Shown here in pieces: positions 25,580 through 34,993 of a stretch of 64,000 bases of DNA (the stretch's first letter is position 1; the number at the start of each line of letters is the position of its first letter). The notes beneath the pieces are model-generated. The model was not told the DNA's origin and ran no database searches. It worked only from the letters and a program-made list of their open reading frames with translations. Position numbers and translations under genes: made by a program. The DNA comes from Bacteroides sp. (GTDB lineage Bacteria > Bacteroidota > Bacteroidia > Bacteroidales > Bacteroidaceae): contig DXLM01000007.1 of NCBI GenBank assembly GCA_019414725.1, positions 1-64,000 on the forward strand. Direction: 5' to 3'.

Positions 25580-27517
25580 TTATAATACTTGTCCTTTATA
25601 CTTTTTATATTCTTTTATTTCCTGATCCGTCACTGGCACGAGTTGCATGGCCGCACCGCCTCCTGGCTTCAATGCAAACTGCATGATTTGAGAGGAATCC
25701 ACCAACAGACGGGTACATTTCACCTGAGTACGGGTCTTTATCTTATCTCCCCCATCCGTATAAATACGGGCCAGATAGGTCTTTCCCTTATCTAAAAATG
25801 AAAGATTTACCGATTGAGCAGAACCTTCATTATTAGTCAAAGCTCCTACAAACCACTCATTACCCTTGCGACGCGCCATAGTTATATGCTTACCCGGAGC
25901 ACCTTCCAATACTTTTGTATCATCAAATACGGTTTGCAGATTCTCGAACCATTCTATTTCGGGCTCCCCTTGATAGAATGAGGGGCGGTCATACCAGAAG
26001 ATAGTTTGTAAAGGACTGTAAAAAATCAATGAAGCCGCCAACTGATGAGCATGGGTGTTCTTCAGACGTTTGTCGAAATAACAGATGGTATAATCCGCCG
26101 CTCCATTAATCATACGGGTAAAAGGCAGAATCGTATTATGCGTAGCGTCGGGAAATTCCTCATTCCCCCGTATCCCTTCCTGAGTGAGCAAGTTAGGATA
26201 AGTACGGCTGAAACCGGATGGACGGAACTCATCATGAATATTAATCAACAATTTGTTTTCGGCAGCCAGACGAACCATATCATGCAGCCAAGTAGCCCAA
26301 CGATGACTGGCATACTGTACGAAACCGGATTTCACACCTACAACTCCCCACTTATGCAGCAATGGAAAAAGCTCATGCATCTGTTTCATCAGGGCATGCT
26401 GATTGACATACACCCATACACCTACCCCTTTTTCTTTACCGTATGCAATGACACGCAGCATGTCCAGTTTGGAAACCACCTTTGTGGCATCTCCGTCATG
26501 AGAAGTACAAGGCATATACCATTGCCAGTCGAACAACATATAAGGAATATGATGGGCGGCACAGAAATCAATTGTGGCTATGGCCCCTTCGGTGGTAATA
26601 GTCGTTTCACGCATAATCTTTCCGGGCCTGATCCAGTCCGTATCGGTTATCTCACAAGGAGGATTCAGATTCTGGATGATATCATTGTGTTCCAGCAATT
26701 CTCCCGGTTTATCGGCTGCCATGATAACTTTCCATGGGGTGGCGTAATAAGTGACAATATCCACAGGACTGTACATGACCGAAGTCAGTGTATTCTGTTT
26801 AGTCGGAGAAGCTACCAATTTAGTAAGACACCAGTCATCTACATCGGCATCAGTCAAAGCCACCCACAGCCCGTTGGAAAGTTCCACAGTCAAAGCCCGT
26901 TCCACCGGCTGTTTAATATCGTTAATGGCAAGGTGCTCAAAAGGCGCTTGCGCCCATTGCTCTGCCCACGCCATCGCACCGGGGGAAAATGTATATTCAG
27001 TCAGATCCCCCACCACTTTATGAAAAATGGCCTGTGGATGTTCAGGAAAAAAATAACGGAAAGCGATGCCTTCATCGTACGCGCGCACTTCAATATTCAA
27101 ACGATAATTGGAACCATCTTTTTTGGAAAGATACATGGTTGCCTCATTATACGCCTCACGAACCGTACTGCGTTCTCCATACAGAGGATGCCAAGACTTG
27201 TTGACAGCAGGCTGATAGATCACACTATCCACCTCCAAATTATCCATCCAACATTTTACCTGATTTATTTTACGGGCAAGCGCCAGTTCCCAAGTACGGT
27301 TATCCAGCTGAAGACCGGCACGGGAGCTTCCGATAACCTCTCTGCCTCTATACTTCACCTGATATACTATTTCATTTACCGAAGAAGAAATTTTCTCCTG
27401 CCTGAACATGACTTCATGAACTCCCTCCGGGGACGTCAATTTCAATTCTTTAGAATGACCTGCATAAAGCGAAGCCGTACAGGTCAACGCATATGCTATG
27501 AGTATTATTTTTTTCAT
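25580..27517 (-). CDS. Secreted GH97 glycosidase, retaining-nucleophile position changed
   Basis: 645 aa with a signal peptide (about 1-19). GH97 includes inverting alpha-glucosidases (SusB) and retaining alpha-galactosidases. The N-terminal beta-sandwich (about 25-290), the barrel (300-560: 'YMLFDWQWYMP', 'GVGVWVYVNQHA') and a C-terminal sandwich are all present. Where known retaining members have Asp in KVDF, this protein reads KSGF at 396-399. Nearby acidic residues are HDE at 428-430 and Glu447 in 'TQEGIRGNEE'. It may be an inverting or otherwise altered member. The sugar released is uncertain. A terminator lies in the gap between it and the lyase-like gene. Confidence 0.88.
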   Translation of the reverse strand: MKKIILIAYALTCTASLYAGHSKELKLTSPEGVHEVMFRQEKISSSVNEIVYQVKYRGREVIGSSRAGLQLDNRTWELALARKINQVKCWMDNLEVDSVIYQPAVNKSWHPLYGERSTVREAYNEATMYLSKKDGSNYRLNIEVRAYDEGIAFRYFFPEHPQAIFHKVVGDLTEYTFSPGAMAWAEQWAQAPFEHLAINDIKQPVERALTVELSNGLWVALTDADVDDWCLTKLVASPTKQNTLTSVMYSPVDIVTYYATPWKVIMAADKPGELLEHNDIIQNLNPPCEITDTDWIRPGKIMRETTITTEGAIATIDFCAAHHIPYMLFDWQWYMPCTSHDGDATKVVSKLDMLRVIAYGKEKGVGVWVYVNQHALMKQMHELFPLLHKWGVVGVKSGFVQYASHRWATWLHDMVRLAAENKLLINIHDEFRPSGFSRTYPNLLTQEGIRGNEEFPDATHNTILPFTRMINGAADYTICYFDKRLKNTHAHQLAASLIFYSPLQTIFWYDRPSFYQGEPEIEWFENLQTVFDDTKVLEGAPGKHITMARRKGNEWFVGALTNNEGSAQSVNLSFLDKGKTYLARIYTDGGDKIKTRTQVKCTRLLVDSSQIMQFALKPGGGAAMQLVPVTDQEIKEYKKYKGQVL

Positions 27518-27594
27518 AATGATTACTTTTTAATTAGTAGTACGGATGAATCGGAAAACTCACTCAACGAAAAGAAAAATAAAATCTATAGGAT

Positions 27595-27640
27595 AAAACA
27601 ATTCACCGCAGAGACCTTCAGCATTAGTCCCTGCGGTGAA
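27595..27640 (-). terminator. Terminator after the 880-aa lyase-like gene
   Basis: TTCACCGCAGAGAC (27602-27615) pairs with GTCCCTGCGGTGAA (27627-27640) at 13 of 14 positions. On the minus strand it is followed by TTGTTTTATCC. It separates the upstream enzyme block from GH97. Confidence 0.75.
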
Positions 27641-27658
27641 TAAGGATGCACAAAAAAA

Positions 27659-30301
27659 TTATAATTTTTGATTGTAACCTTCATTCAGTTCTTTGGTTTC
27701 TTTTCCTATTTTCACCCGTACAGGACCGGTTGCTGAATAGTACCAAACACCATGCTGCATATAGATTGCAGCATATACGTCATGATCCGATTCTAAAACA
27801 AAGTTACCTTTCTTTAGTGAACGGCCACAGCCAAGATACATCAGTTGAATCTGACCTTCTTTTTCTCTTATCAATCCTAACCCGCCACAGAATGAAACAC
27901 GTTTGGAAGGATGATGAGCCTGCATGTCCGTCGCACTGAACAGATAATCCGCATATCCGTCCGCCGTATTCACCTTCACCCCGGTACAGCCATCATCTCC
28001 CTGCAAGGCTTCTACACCGAGCACATTCGGACCACTCTTTTTATACGCTTCATAAACAGAAACAAAAGGATGAGTATGAGCATTATTACCTTCCTGACGG
28101 ACAATCAAAGCAGGAGTCGGCATAGGAGGCATACAAATATCGCCGGGAGTCAACCCTTTATTCATTGTAGTCGGGGGAGCATCCACCTGATAAATTTCAC
28201 GTCCCTCACCTCCTGTCATCCATAAACGCGCCGTTATATCTTCGGGCATACTCCATGAAGCGATGAAATTCTGGTTATAATCGGATTTATGCAGATTGGA
28301 AAACCAATGATATCCTTCATGCCACGTCTTGTCAAACTTCTCCAAAGCCTCACCGGGAAGCTTGCTCCCTTCCGAATCAGTGATTTCCATCGAAGTACCT
28401 ACATGATGGAACAAATAATCATTATCCGCCCTGTCCGACCGGAAAATATCCACATAATAACCACTATTCCCCGAGGTACGGACCATAGCGACCATTCTTC
28501 TTTTCTCACCGGCAGACACATCGGCAAAGTTGAGGTAAGGAGTTAATTCCCTTTCATTTACGAATTCTCCCTCCTTCACCATAGGTTCCATAGCATGAAT
28601 CGTGATATCTCCTTCCGTATATCCGGGTAAAACCGTATTAGAACCTGTAGGAGACTGATGGTATCCATGATCTTTGCTCCAATAGGACTCATAAGCCGCT
28701 GCATCCGGAGCCAACGCATAACCATACGCATAGAATTGTAAAGCCAACCCGTTCGGAGTGAGATGGTATCCTTTTTTACCACCATACAGAGTGAACATCA
28801 TTTTATAATCTCCCTCCCAGTTCTTCATTGTAATAAAACGATGATGGGGAGAATAAGACGCACGCTCATTACTCTCTGCACGTACAGACGGGATGGTAGC
28901 TGTATAGGTACAAAGCCCTGTCCAACCGGCATTATTTCTGGAGTATTTCTTTTGAGAAATCCCTTTGTTCAAGGCACTTGCCACTTTTTCCACCCCCTCC
29001 TTATTATCTGTTCCGGTATAATAAGTCAGCAGATTTTCAAACGTCTGGAAATTAGCACTTCCCCCACGTGAATCACCGAACACCACCATATTGGCTGCAT
29101 CGTCCATCCAAGGAAATACAGCCATTGCAGCTTTCTGCAAAATGGGGTTACCGGCTATGATATCTATCCCGGCACGTTTCAAGGGAGCCGCCCAATCAAG
29201 CAATGACTGCACTGTACCGAATGAATAACCGGGAGATTCCGGCCACAGCCCTGTCACCCGATCGTAAGTTTTCAATATATCGGGAATGGCATCATGATAG
29301 GGAGTAGATTCGTTCACCAGCAGATTCAAATAATACTCTTTTCCTTTACCGTCAGCATAAGCCTCATTATGATCGAGCACCAACATAGGACGCAGCATTA
29401 TATTCCACCCGTTCACATTCCAGTTACCCGATTTGCCACCGCGTACCAGCCCTATATTGATAAAACGCTTAAAGACTTCGGCAGCTACCGTTTTTGTATC
29501 TTTCCCAATTGCTTTCAGATGAGCATGAGGATGCCGTATCAAATAATCGAAAGCAAAATCATACGCCATTGCCGCATGCATTACCAAATCATCATGTATC
29601 TGTTCGTAATCATAATAGCCGCAAATACCTCCCGGTTCCCAACCACCGACACTGCCACACGACTTTTCAGGGTCCAAAATAGGATTCATATAATACGTCC
29701 CTACCAACCACACATTAAATATATCTGTGGCAAAACGGGCAAACTTCTCTTCTCCTGTCACCCAATAAACAAAAGCGGCATTTTCTGCTAATGTCAAGAT
29801 CTCGACATTATTCCCCCGTATCATGTGCCCGCTTTCCTTATAAGGCACTTTGACCGAAGGCTCCGAAGGATTTAATTTATTAATTCCCCACATATCACCT
29901 GTTTCATTATAAGGAGTGCGGTCCTCCAGCGGAACATTGACATACTTATTCCAAGTACGCATTCCCGGCATTCTTACAGTGGGAACAGGAGCATTCCCCT
30001 CTCCATAGTCCCAATTCTGTTTTTTCAAATAACATTGGGTATAGCGCTCTCCATCTTTCCAATACATGGCCAGCCGGGAAGTTATCCATTCGGGATCAGT
30101 CTGATGACGATCCACATATTTTTCCACTTTGGAGCGGATAGCTGCAAAGGCTTCCCCAGCCCAAGGCTCATTTTTCACTTTTTGCAGAACAGACGCTCTA
30201 TCCGCCGGAGAAACATATACACAAGGGTGTTGCTGCGCCTGAACAGCCGACATACACCCTATCCATAAAATAAAGGTTACTAAAATATTTTTCATACTCA
30301 T
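27659..30301 (-). CDS. Heparinase II/III-like polysaccharide lyase candidate
   Basis: 880 aa with a signal peptide (ends near AVQAQ, 22-23). The first half (about 30-470) is an (alpha/alpha) toroid with many Trp/Tyr ('WNVNGWNIMLRPMLVLDHNEAY', 'WPESPGYSFGTVQS'). The second half is the antiparallel sandwich of the heparinase II/III family ('YSPHHRFITMKNWEGDYKMMF', 'GYYVDIFRSDRADNDYLFHHVG'). Such enzymes cut uronic-acid polysaccharides by beta-elimination with Tyr/His residues. The exact PL family is not assigned. A paralogue is cut by the right window edge. The start codon directly abuts the stop of the serine hydrolase gene, so the two are translated in tandem. Confidence 0.75.
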   Translation of the reverse strand: MSMKNILVTFILWIGCMSAVQAQQHPCVYVSPADRASVLQKVKNEPWAGEAFAAIRSKVEKYVDRHQTDPEWITSRLAMYWKDGERYTQCYLKKQNWDYGEGNAPVPTVRMPGMRTWNKYVNVPLEDRTPYNETGDMWGINKLNPSEPSVKVPYKESGHMIRGNNVEILTLAENAAFVYWVTGEEKFARFATDIFNVWLVGTYYMNPILDPEKSCGSVGGWEPGGICGYYDYEQIHDDLVMHAAMAYDFAFDYLIRHPHAHLKAIGKDTKTVAAEVFKRFINIGLVRGGKSGNWNVNGWNIMLRPMLVLDHNEAYADGKGKEYYLNLLVNESTPYHDAIPDILKTYDRVTGLWPESPGYSFGTVQSLLDWAAPLKRAGIDIIAGNPILQKAAMAVFPWMDDAANMVVFGDSRGGSANFQTFENLLTYYTGTDNKEGVEKVASALNKGISQKKYSRNNAGWTGLCTYTATIPSVRAESNERASYSPHHRFITMKNWEGDYKMMFTLYGGKKGYHLTPNGLALQFYAYGYALAPDAAAYESYWSKDHGYHQSPTGSNTVLPGYTEGDITIHAMEPMVKEGEFVNERELTPYLNFADVSAGEKRRMVAMVRTSGNSGYYVDIFRSDRADNDYLFHHVGTSMEITDSEGSKLPGEALEKFDKTWHEGYHWFSNLHKSDYNQNFIASWSMPEDITARLWMTGGEGREIYQVDAPPTTMNKGLTPGDICMPPMPTPALIVRQEGNNAHTHPFVSVYEAYKKSGPNVLGVEALQGDDGCTGVKVNTADGYADYLFSATDMQAHHPSKRVSFCGGLGLIREKEGQIQLMYLGCGRSLKKGNFVLESDHDVYAAIYMQHGVWYYSATGPVRVKIGKETKELNEGYNQKL

Positions 30302-31387
30302 TTATTGATTTACTATCTTGGTTACCGTTTCAGACAGGACAGGACTGCCATAAAAAGAAGAGAAGCCGTCTTTTTTATTAGCTCCTCCCTGTACGTGAGC
30401 TATAAAGAAACCATACACGCTATCACGTTTATTTATCCACGGGTAAGCACCAGCCCATCCGGGAGAACTAATCTGATAAGCTTCTCCTGTAGTCTCATCA
30501 ACCAGTTCACGCCATTCACCTAATCCATAGATACCAGTGTGGTGCTGTCCTAACGCTTTCTCAACATACTCACCAGGAGCAACAACAGCATTCCGTACCT
30601 GATCTGCCTGCATAGTTTGAACTGTTTCCGGTTTCAATATCTCTTTGTTCCCGAAACGTCCGTTATGATAAATCATTTTCAAGAAACGGATATAATCATT
30701 CAGCGTGGTACACAATCCACCTCCCAACATAGGAGCATGTCCCCCGTCAGTATTAACCGGAGTAAAATGAGAGCCAGTCATTTCCAAAGGAACGGCAATT
30801 AATTTCTGAAATAAAAATTCAAACTCTTCCCCCATAGCTACTTCGGCCATACGTCCGGCTATTTGCATGGCCAATCCTCCATATTCAAATCGAATTCCCG
30901 GTGCAAAAACAGTATCCAAAGGCAATATCTCTGTGACAGCCGAATCCAAATGATTGTAATTGTCCACCCGGGGAGCAGGCAGGTAAGGACGTACACCGGA
31001 AGTATGAGAGAGTAATTGACGCAAAAGGATATCGCCTTTCGCATCGCCCCTGAACTGCGGTAACCACTTCTCTACAGGATCATCCCAACTCAAATCCGTC
31101 CGGTCCACTACCGCACCAATTACGGCAGCAGCCACCCACTTGCCGGCAGAAGCGACATACACTTTTGTATCTCCGGTGAAAGAGCCATACGTCTTTTCAA
31201 ACAACACTGAATCATTCTTTATCACACATATTGCTCCCCCCGGATAGTATCCCTTATCCATCCAGGTACTGATTATGGAATCCAAAGGGGTAAAATCATA
31301 AGTTACATTCTGTTTACCTTGCCGTAAACAAGAAGTCACAACCAAGCCAACAGCCAATATCAAAATAAAAACGAATCCTCTATTCAT
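30302..31387 (-). CDS. Beta-lactamase-fold serine hydrolase lipoprotein
   Basis: 361 aa. The lipobox LVVTSC gives Cys20. It has the class C beta-lactamase/esterase fold: the SxxK motif is S80-AG-K83 in 'VYVASAGKWVAAAV', the second motif is Tyr-based in 'FEYGGLAMQIAGRMAEV', and the third is near 'IAHVQGGANKK'. Relatives in PULs are mostly esterases or peptidases rather than true beta-lactamases, so deacetylation or ester removal from the glycan is a reasonable inference. It is sandwiched between GH127 (77 bp) and the lyase-like gene (0 bp). Confidence 0.85.
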   Translation of the reverse strand: MNRGFVFILILAVGLVVTSCLRQGKQNVTYDFTPLDSIISTWMDKGYYPGGAICVIKNDSVLFEKTYGSFTGDTKVYVASAGKWVAAAVIGAVVDRTDLSWDDPVEKWLPQFRGDAKGDILLRQLLSHTSGVRPYLPAPRVDNYNHLDSAVTEILPLDTVFAPGIRFEYGGLAMQIAGRMAEVAMGEEFEFLFQKLIAVPLEMTGSHFTPVNTDGGHAPMLGGGLCTTLNDYIRFLKMIYHNGRFGNKEILKPETVQTMQADQVRNAVVAPGEYVEKALGQHHTGIYGLGEWRELVDETTGEAYQISSPGWAGAYPWINKRDSVYGFFIAHVQGGANKKDGFSSFYGSPVLSETVTKIVNQ

Positions 31388-31464
31388 ATTCCTATATCAT
31401 TTGATTAGTCAAACCATATATAAATACGAATCAAAGGATTCATTTACTCATCTAATAATGAAAT

Positions 31465-33387
31465 TTATTCTTTCTCCAAATCCCAATATACCACATAACG
31501 CTGCCGATGAATATTGTACAACGGTTCTATCACATCTCCTTGCGAAGTCGTAAACTTTAATTCCGTACCGACACGCTGTACACTGCGTTCAGGATGCTTG
31601 ACATCGAGTTTTAACGTAGTGCGAAGTCCTGCAGGGATATGATAATCATACGTATAATAATCATTGTACAAAGCAGGATTGGAATCGGGCGCAGGTGCCT
31701 GCATTCCTTCTGTTCCCCGCTTACCGGCCAACACTACCGGACCATAAACCAACGCTCCTTTTTGAGGATTATCCGGGGTCGTTTCCACACGGAGACACAT
31801 AGGATAATCAGCCGTAATACGGTCACCGTCTTTCCATAGACGAGTAATGGCAATATATGAACCTGGCTTCTGTTTCACCGCTATCTTTTTGCCATTCACA
31901 AACACTTTCACTCCCTTGCTCCATGAAGGATAACGAAGATAAACCGTAGTCTCTACAGGATTTTGGGCTCTTATGGTCAGAACAGTGGTCTCCTCTGCCG
32001 GAAAATCCGTTTCCTGCCGGAGAGTCAATCCTTTCTCGCGCCAATTAACCACCGAGGGGATAAAAAGATTCACATAAATGCCTTTGTCATTGTGATAATA
32101 AATAGCTTCTCCATATTTAGCATGGTTCTCAAAACCGCTTCCCACACAACACCAGAAAGAATTTTCTTTCGTACTATACACCTTATGCGAGCCTGAAAGC
32201 AAGGGCAGGAAATATGTTACCATACCGGTCTGAGGATCTTGCTGTCCCAAAATATGGTTGTAAAGGGCCCGTTCATAATAATCCGCAATGGCAGCATCGG
32301 CTGTCCAGCAGAACAAATGACGGGACAGTTTCAACATATTATAGGTACAACACGTTTCCCCAGTATAACCTGACACATGCTTGGAGAACCGGGCCGGGTC
32401 AAAATAATGTTCCTTGTCACTACTGCATCCAGGGGCAAATGTATGATGGTCTATCATAGTATGCCAAAAGAAATCGGATAACTTTCTGCTGTTCTCATCC
32501 TCTGTCAATTCATAATTGCGAGCTTCGGCTATCACTTTCGGAATGAATGTATTGGTATGTTTAGTACCCAAATCATCACGTAGTTCCTTTAACGGATCAA
32601 TCACTTCATTATGGTAAAAGAATTGAGCCAGCCACCGATGACGTTCGTCCCCGGTTATCGCATACAAATTATAAAAGGACTCATTCACTCCACCAAATTC
32701 ATTCCGTATCATTTTTTGACGTGTAGTCTCATCCAAAGGTTTGAGTTTATGATATGCCCAGTCGGCCATACGAACAACAACCTCCAAAGCTTTCTGATTG
32801 TCACTGTAAAGATACTGGTCTATCAATCCAGAGAAAAGTTTATGAAGCGTGTACCACGGTGCCCATACACTGGTGCCACGGATGTTACGATTGATCAATT
32901 CTTCAGGATAAGCACTCAGATAGCCGTTACCCAATGCGGTTTGTACCTCCGCCAGGCCATTCACCAGACTATCCCCTTTTTGTTTGAACTGTTCACTGCC
33001 GGTTGCCGCATACATCAAGCCGTAGGCAGAAAGCAAGTGCCCTGTGGTGTGTCCACGCAATTCACAGTCCAAGGACTCCCATCCACCTAACTTCTTTACT
33101 GTCATATAACCACCTTCACGACCTGCAAACACGCCAGCATTGGTACGGAAACTATGTAACAGCCTGTCCACCTCTATAGAAGCCATCCATACAGAGTCAC
33201 GCATCATATTTTCACGAAAACGGCTTGGAAGCAAACGAACATCTTTCAAATCAAAACTCTTGACTTTCATCGGAGCCACGGTTTCTCTCTTCAACTTTCC
33301 GGCATGTTGGCCGGGATAAACAGACTGGGCCGTCAAAGCACCCGACATAGCCAATAACCCGGCAACAACTAAAATTTTCTTCTTCAT
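31465..33387 (-). CDS. Secreted GH127 beta-L-arabinofuranosidase
   Basis: 640 aa with a signal peptide (about 1-20). GH127 (formerly DUF1680) removes beta-linked L-arabinofuranose, using a zinc-bound cysteine nucleophile. The zinc site is present: Glu344 and Cys346 in 'TGETCCTYNML', and Cys413-Cys414 in 'FWCCVGSGFE', with Cys413 aligned to the known nucleophile. The (alpha/alpha)6 barrel spans about 45-440 and two beta-sandwiches follow. The enzyme signals that the target glycan carries beta-arabinofuranose, as in some pectins and extensins. It lies between the GH28-like gene and the serine hydrolase. Confidence 0.92.
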   Translation of the reverse strand: MKKKILVVAGLLAMSGALTAQSVYPGQHAGKLKRETVAPMKVKSFDLKDVRLLPSRFRENMMRDSVWMASIEVDRLLHSFRTNAGVFAGREGGYMTVKKLGGWESLDCELRGHTTGHLLSAYGLMYAATGSEQFKQKGDSLVNGLAEVQTALGNGYLSAYPEELINRNIRGTSVWAPWYTLHKLFSGLIDQYLYSDNQKALEVVVRMADWAYHKLKPLDETTRQKMIRNEFGGVNESFYNLYAITGDERHRWLAQFFYHNEVIDPLKELRDDLGTKHTNTFIPKVIAEARNYELTEDENSRKLSDFFWHTMIDHHTFAPGCSSDKEHYFDPARFSKHVSGYTGETCCTYNMLKLSRHLFCWTADAAIADYYERALYNHILGQQDPQTGMVTYFLPLLSGSHKVYSTKENSFWCCVGSGFENHAKYGEAIYYHNDKGIYVNLFIPSVVNWREKGLTLRQETDFPAEETTVLTIRAQNPVETTVYLRYPSWSKGVKVFVNGKKIAVKQKPGSYIAITRLWKDGDRITADYPMCLRVETTPDNPQKGALVYGPVVLAGKRGTEGMQAPAPDSNPALYNDYYTYDYHIPAGLRTTLKLDVKHPERSVQRVGTELKFTTSQGDVIEPLYNIHRQRYVVYWDLEKE

Positions 33388-33442
33388 TGTCTTTTTCTAA
33401 TTAGTTCCTCAATTGACATTCAAACTTGCTACATAATACGAT

Positions 33443-33479
33443 AAAAGAGAGAAAAACACTCAATGCTTTTCTCTCTTTT
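33443..33479 (-). terminator. Hairpin after the GH28-like gene
   Basis: AAAAGAGAGAAAA (33443-33455) and TTTTCTCTCTTTT (33467-33479) form a perfect 13-bp stem with an 11-nt loop, 33 bp after the stop codon. It is purine/pyrimidine-rich but well placed for a terminator or an mRNA 3' stabiliser. Confidence 0.6.
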
Positions 33480-33512
33480 CATAAATAGATCCAACTATAA
33501 AACAGTTTTTTT

Positions 33513-34898
33513 CTACTTTATCTTTATTCCTTCGATATATTCATTCGTGATAAACCCCTTTAAATCCTTTATTTTCTCTCCATTAACCACCACATTTTCA
33601 AACGTAATATTCCGCACCATCCTTTCTTTATCCAGCCCTTTTATCAACGAAGGATTCTCGCCTACTCCGTTATAAATAATATTACGGAAAGTTACTCCAT
33701 CAATGCTCTGTCCGGGCTGTTTGTCATATTTAGGATTGAAACGAATGTTGATATGGAACAATTTTCCTTCTTGAATACTTTCCACCCGAATATCCTCAAA
33801 TAAAATATTCTTCACCCTGTTTCTATCACCGGCATCTATAGCCATACATCCCTGATAAGGCACATCATCTTCATCATGTTCCAAAATATCAATATTCCGA
33901 AAAATCAAATTTTCAATGGTCTCACCTGTCAAGGATTCCGGATCACCATGACCACCTACATTGATAGGATGAGCAATATCCGCCCAAAGAATGGAATTCT
34001 GTACAGTGATATTATCCGAACCGCCCCACCAGTTCCAACGATGATTATATAAAGCAATGCAGTCATCACTATTACGCATAAACACATTGTCTATCAATAC
34101 ATCGTGACAGCACATCATGTCAATGCCATCACTCCAACCTTTGCAACTAAAAGATTTCAAATTTCTGATTGTCACCCCTACAGCACCTCCTCCGAATACC
34201 GTGTAATGATCCGGATTGATCACCGTTATGCCATCCACCACTACATTTTTAGAATCTGTTATTTCAATGCCACGAATAGGATGATCCAAGATACCTCTAC
34301 CCACAATACGTACATTTTCGGCTTTATCCACCCATAGTTTTGCTTTCACAACTGCTCCCGGAGCCAAATAAACCGTCGTATTACTTGGTATCCTTATCTG
34401 ATTGTTTGGCAAATCTTTAGGTCGATGCACTCCCGGCCCAAAATACATCACTCCTTTCTCTTCTTTCGAGTAAGTCTCCGTTTCCATCGGATTGGCAAAC
34501 ACATGAAGGTTATGCAACCTATCCCCATTAAACTCCACAGAAAGATATCGGGGTTTATCAAGCATAAATGTAATCACATTCTTATATTGTACATAGCGTA
34601 TATCATTTACCTGCGGACGAATATCTACCTCATGAATCGTTCCATTATTCTTTTTTACCATTACCTCCACAGGACTGCCCATATCAAACTGTACCATCGA
34701 AGCATCTTGTACCCTATCCATATCCACCTGCACATTATATTCAAACAGGTCTTTCCATTCACCCCCCGGAACACGGACACGGACTGTATAATCATCATTA
34801 TGAGGCATACCTGTTTTCAATCCTTCGGGATAAGTCACCAACTGAGCCTGTGCAACCGCACAACACACCATAAGACAAAAGGCTAATAACTTTTTCAT
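33513..34898 (-). CDS. Secreted GH28-like right-handed beta-helix enzyme
   Basis: 461 aa from the ATG at 34898, chosen because it begins the signal peptide (MKKLLAFCLMVCCAVAQAQ); the open frame goes 23 codons further. After an N-terminal beta domain (about 20-140) a parallel beta-helix runs from about 150 to 450. GH28 catalytic signatures are present in altered form: SDGID at 256-260, NSDDC at 276-280 and GGHGD at 315-319, with RVK near 360 in place of RIK. GH28 enzymes hydrolyse galacturonan or rhamnogalacturonan. It is related to the 478-aa gene at 51979-53415. The preceding gene ends 95 bp upstream. Confidence 0.85.
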   Translation of the reverse strand: MKKLLAFCLMVCCAVAQAQLVTYPEGLKTGMPHNDDYTVRVRVPGGEWKDLFEYNVQVDMDRVQDASMVQFDMGSPVEVMVKKNNGTIHEVDIRPQVNDIRYVQYKNVITFMLDKPRYLSVEFNGDRLHNLHVFANPMETETYSKEEKGVMYFGPGVHRPKDLPNNQIRIPSNTTVYLAPGAVVKAKLWVDKAENVRIVGRGILDHPIRGIEITDSKNVVVDGITVINPDHYTVFGGGAVGVTIRNLKSFSCKGWSDGIDMMCCHDVLIDNVFMRNSDDCIALYNHRWNWWGGSDNITVQNSILWADIAHPINVGGHGDPESLTGETIENLIFRNIDILEHDEDDVPYQGCMAIDAGDRNRVKNILFEDIRVESIQEGKLFHINIRFNPKYDKQPGQSIDGVTFRNIIYNGVGENPSLIKGLDKERMVRNITFENVVVNGEKIKDLKGFITNEYIEGIKIK

Positions 34899-34993
34899 TT
34901 TTATGCTTTTCTTTTTAAATACGTTTGATAAGCATTTTCCACTCAAAAATAAAAGCCTATTAACCATTTTCTCATCAACAATGATCTTATCTT

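Noticed and set aside
26045..27643. 532-codon open frame on the plus strand
   Set aside because: It lies opposite the GH97 gene, has an odd composition with many His/Arg/Ile and no recognisable domain; the minus-strand gene explains the openness.
30302..31387. Possible antibiotic-resistance beta-lactamase
   Set aside because: It has the fold and SxxK, but lacks the usual YxN and KTG forms and lies in a glycan locus; an esterase role is more likely.
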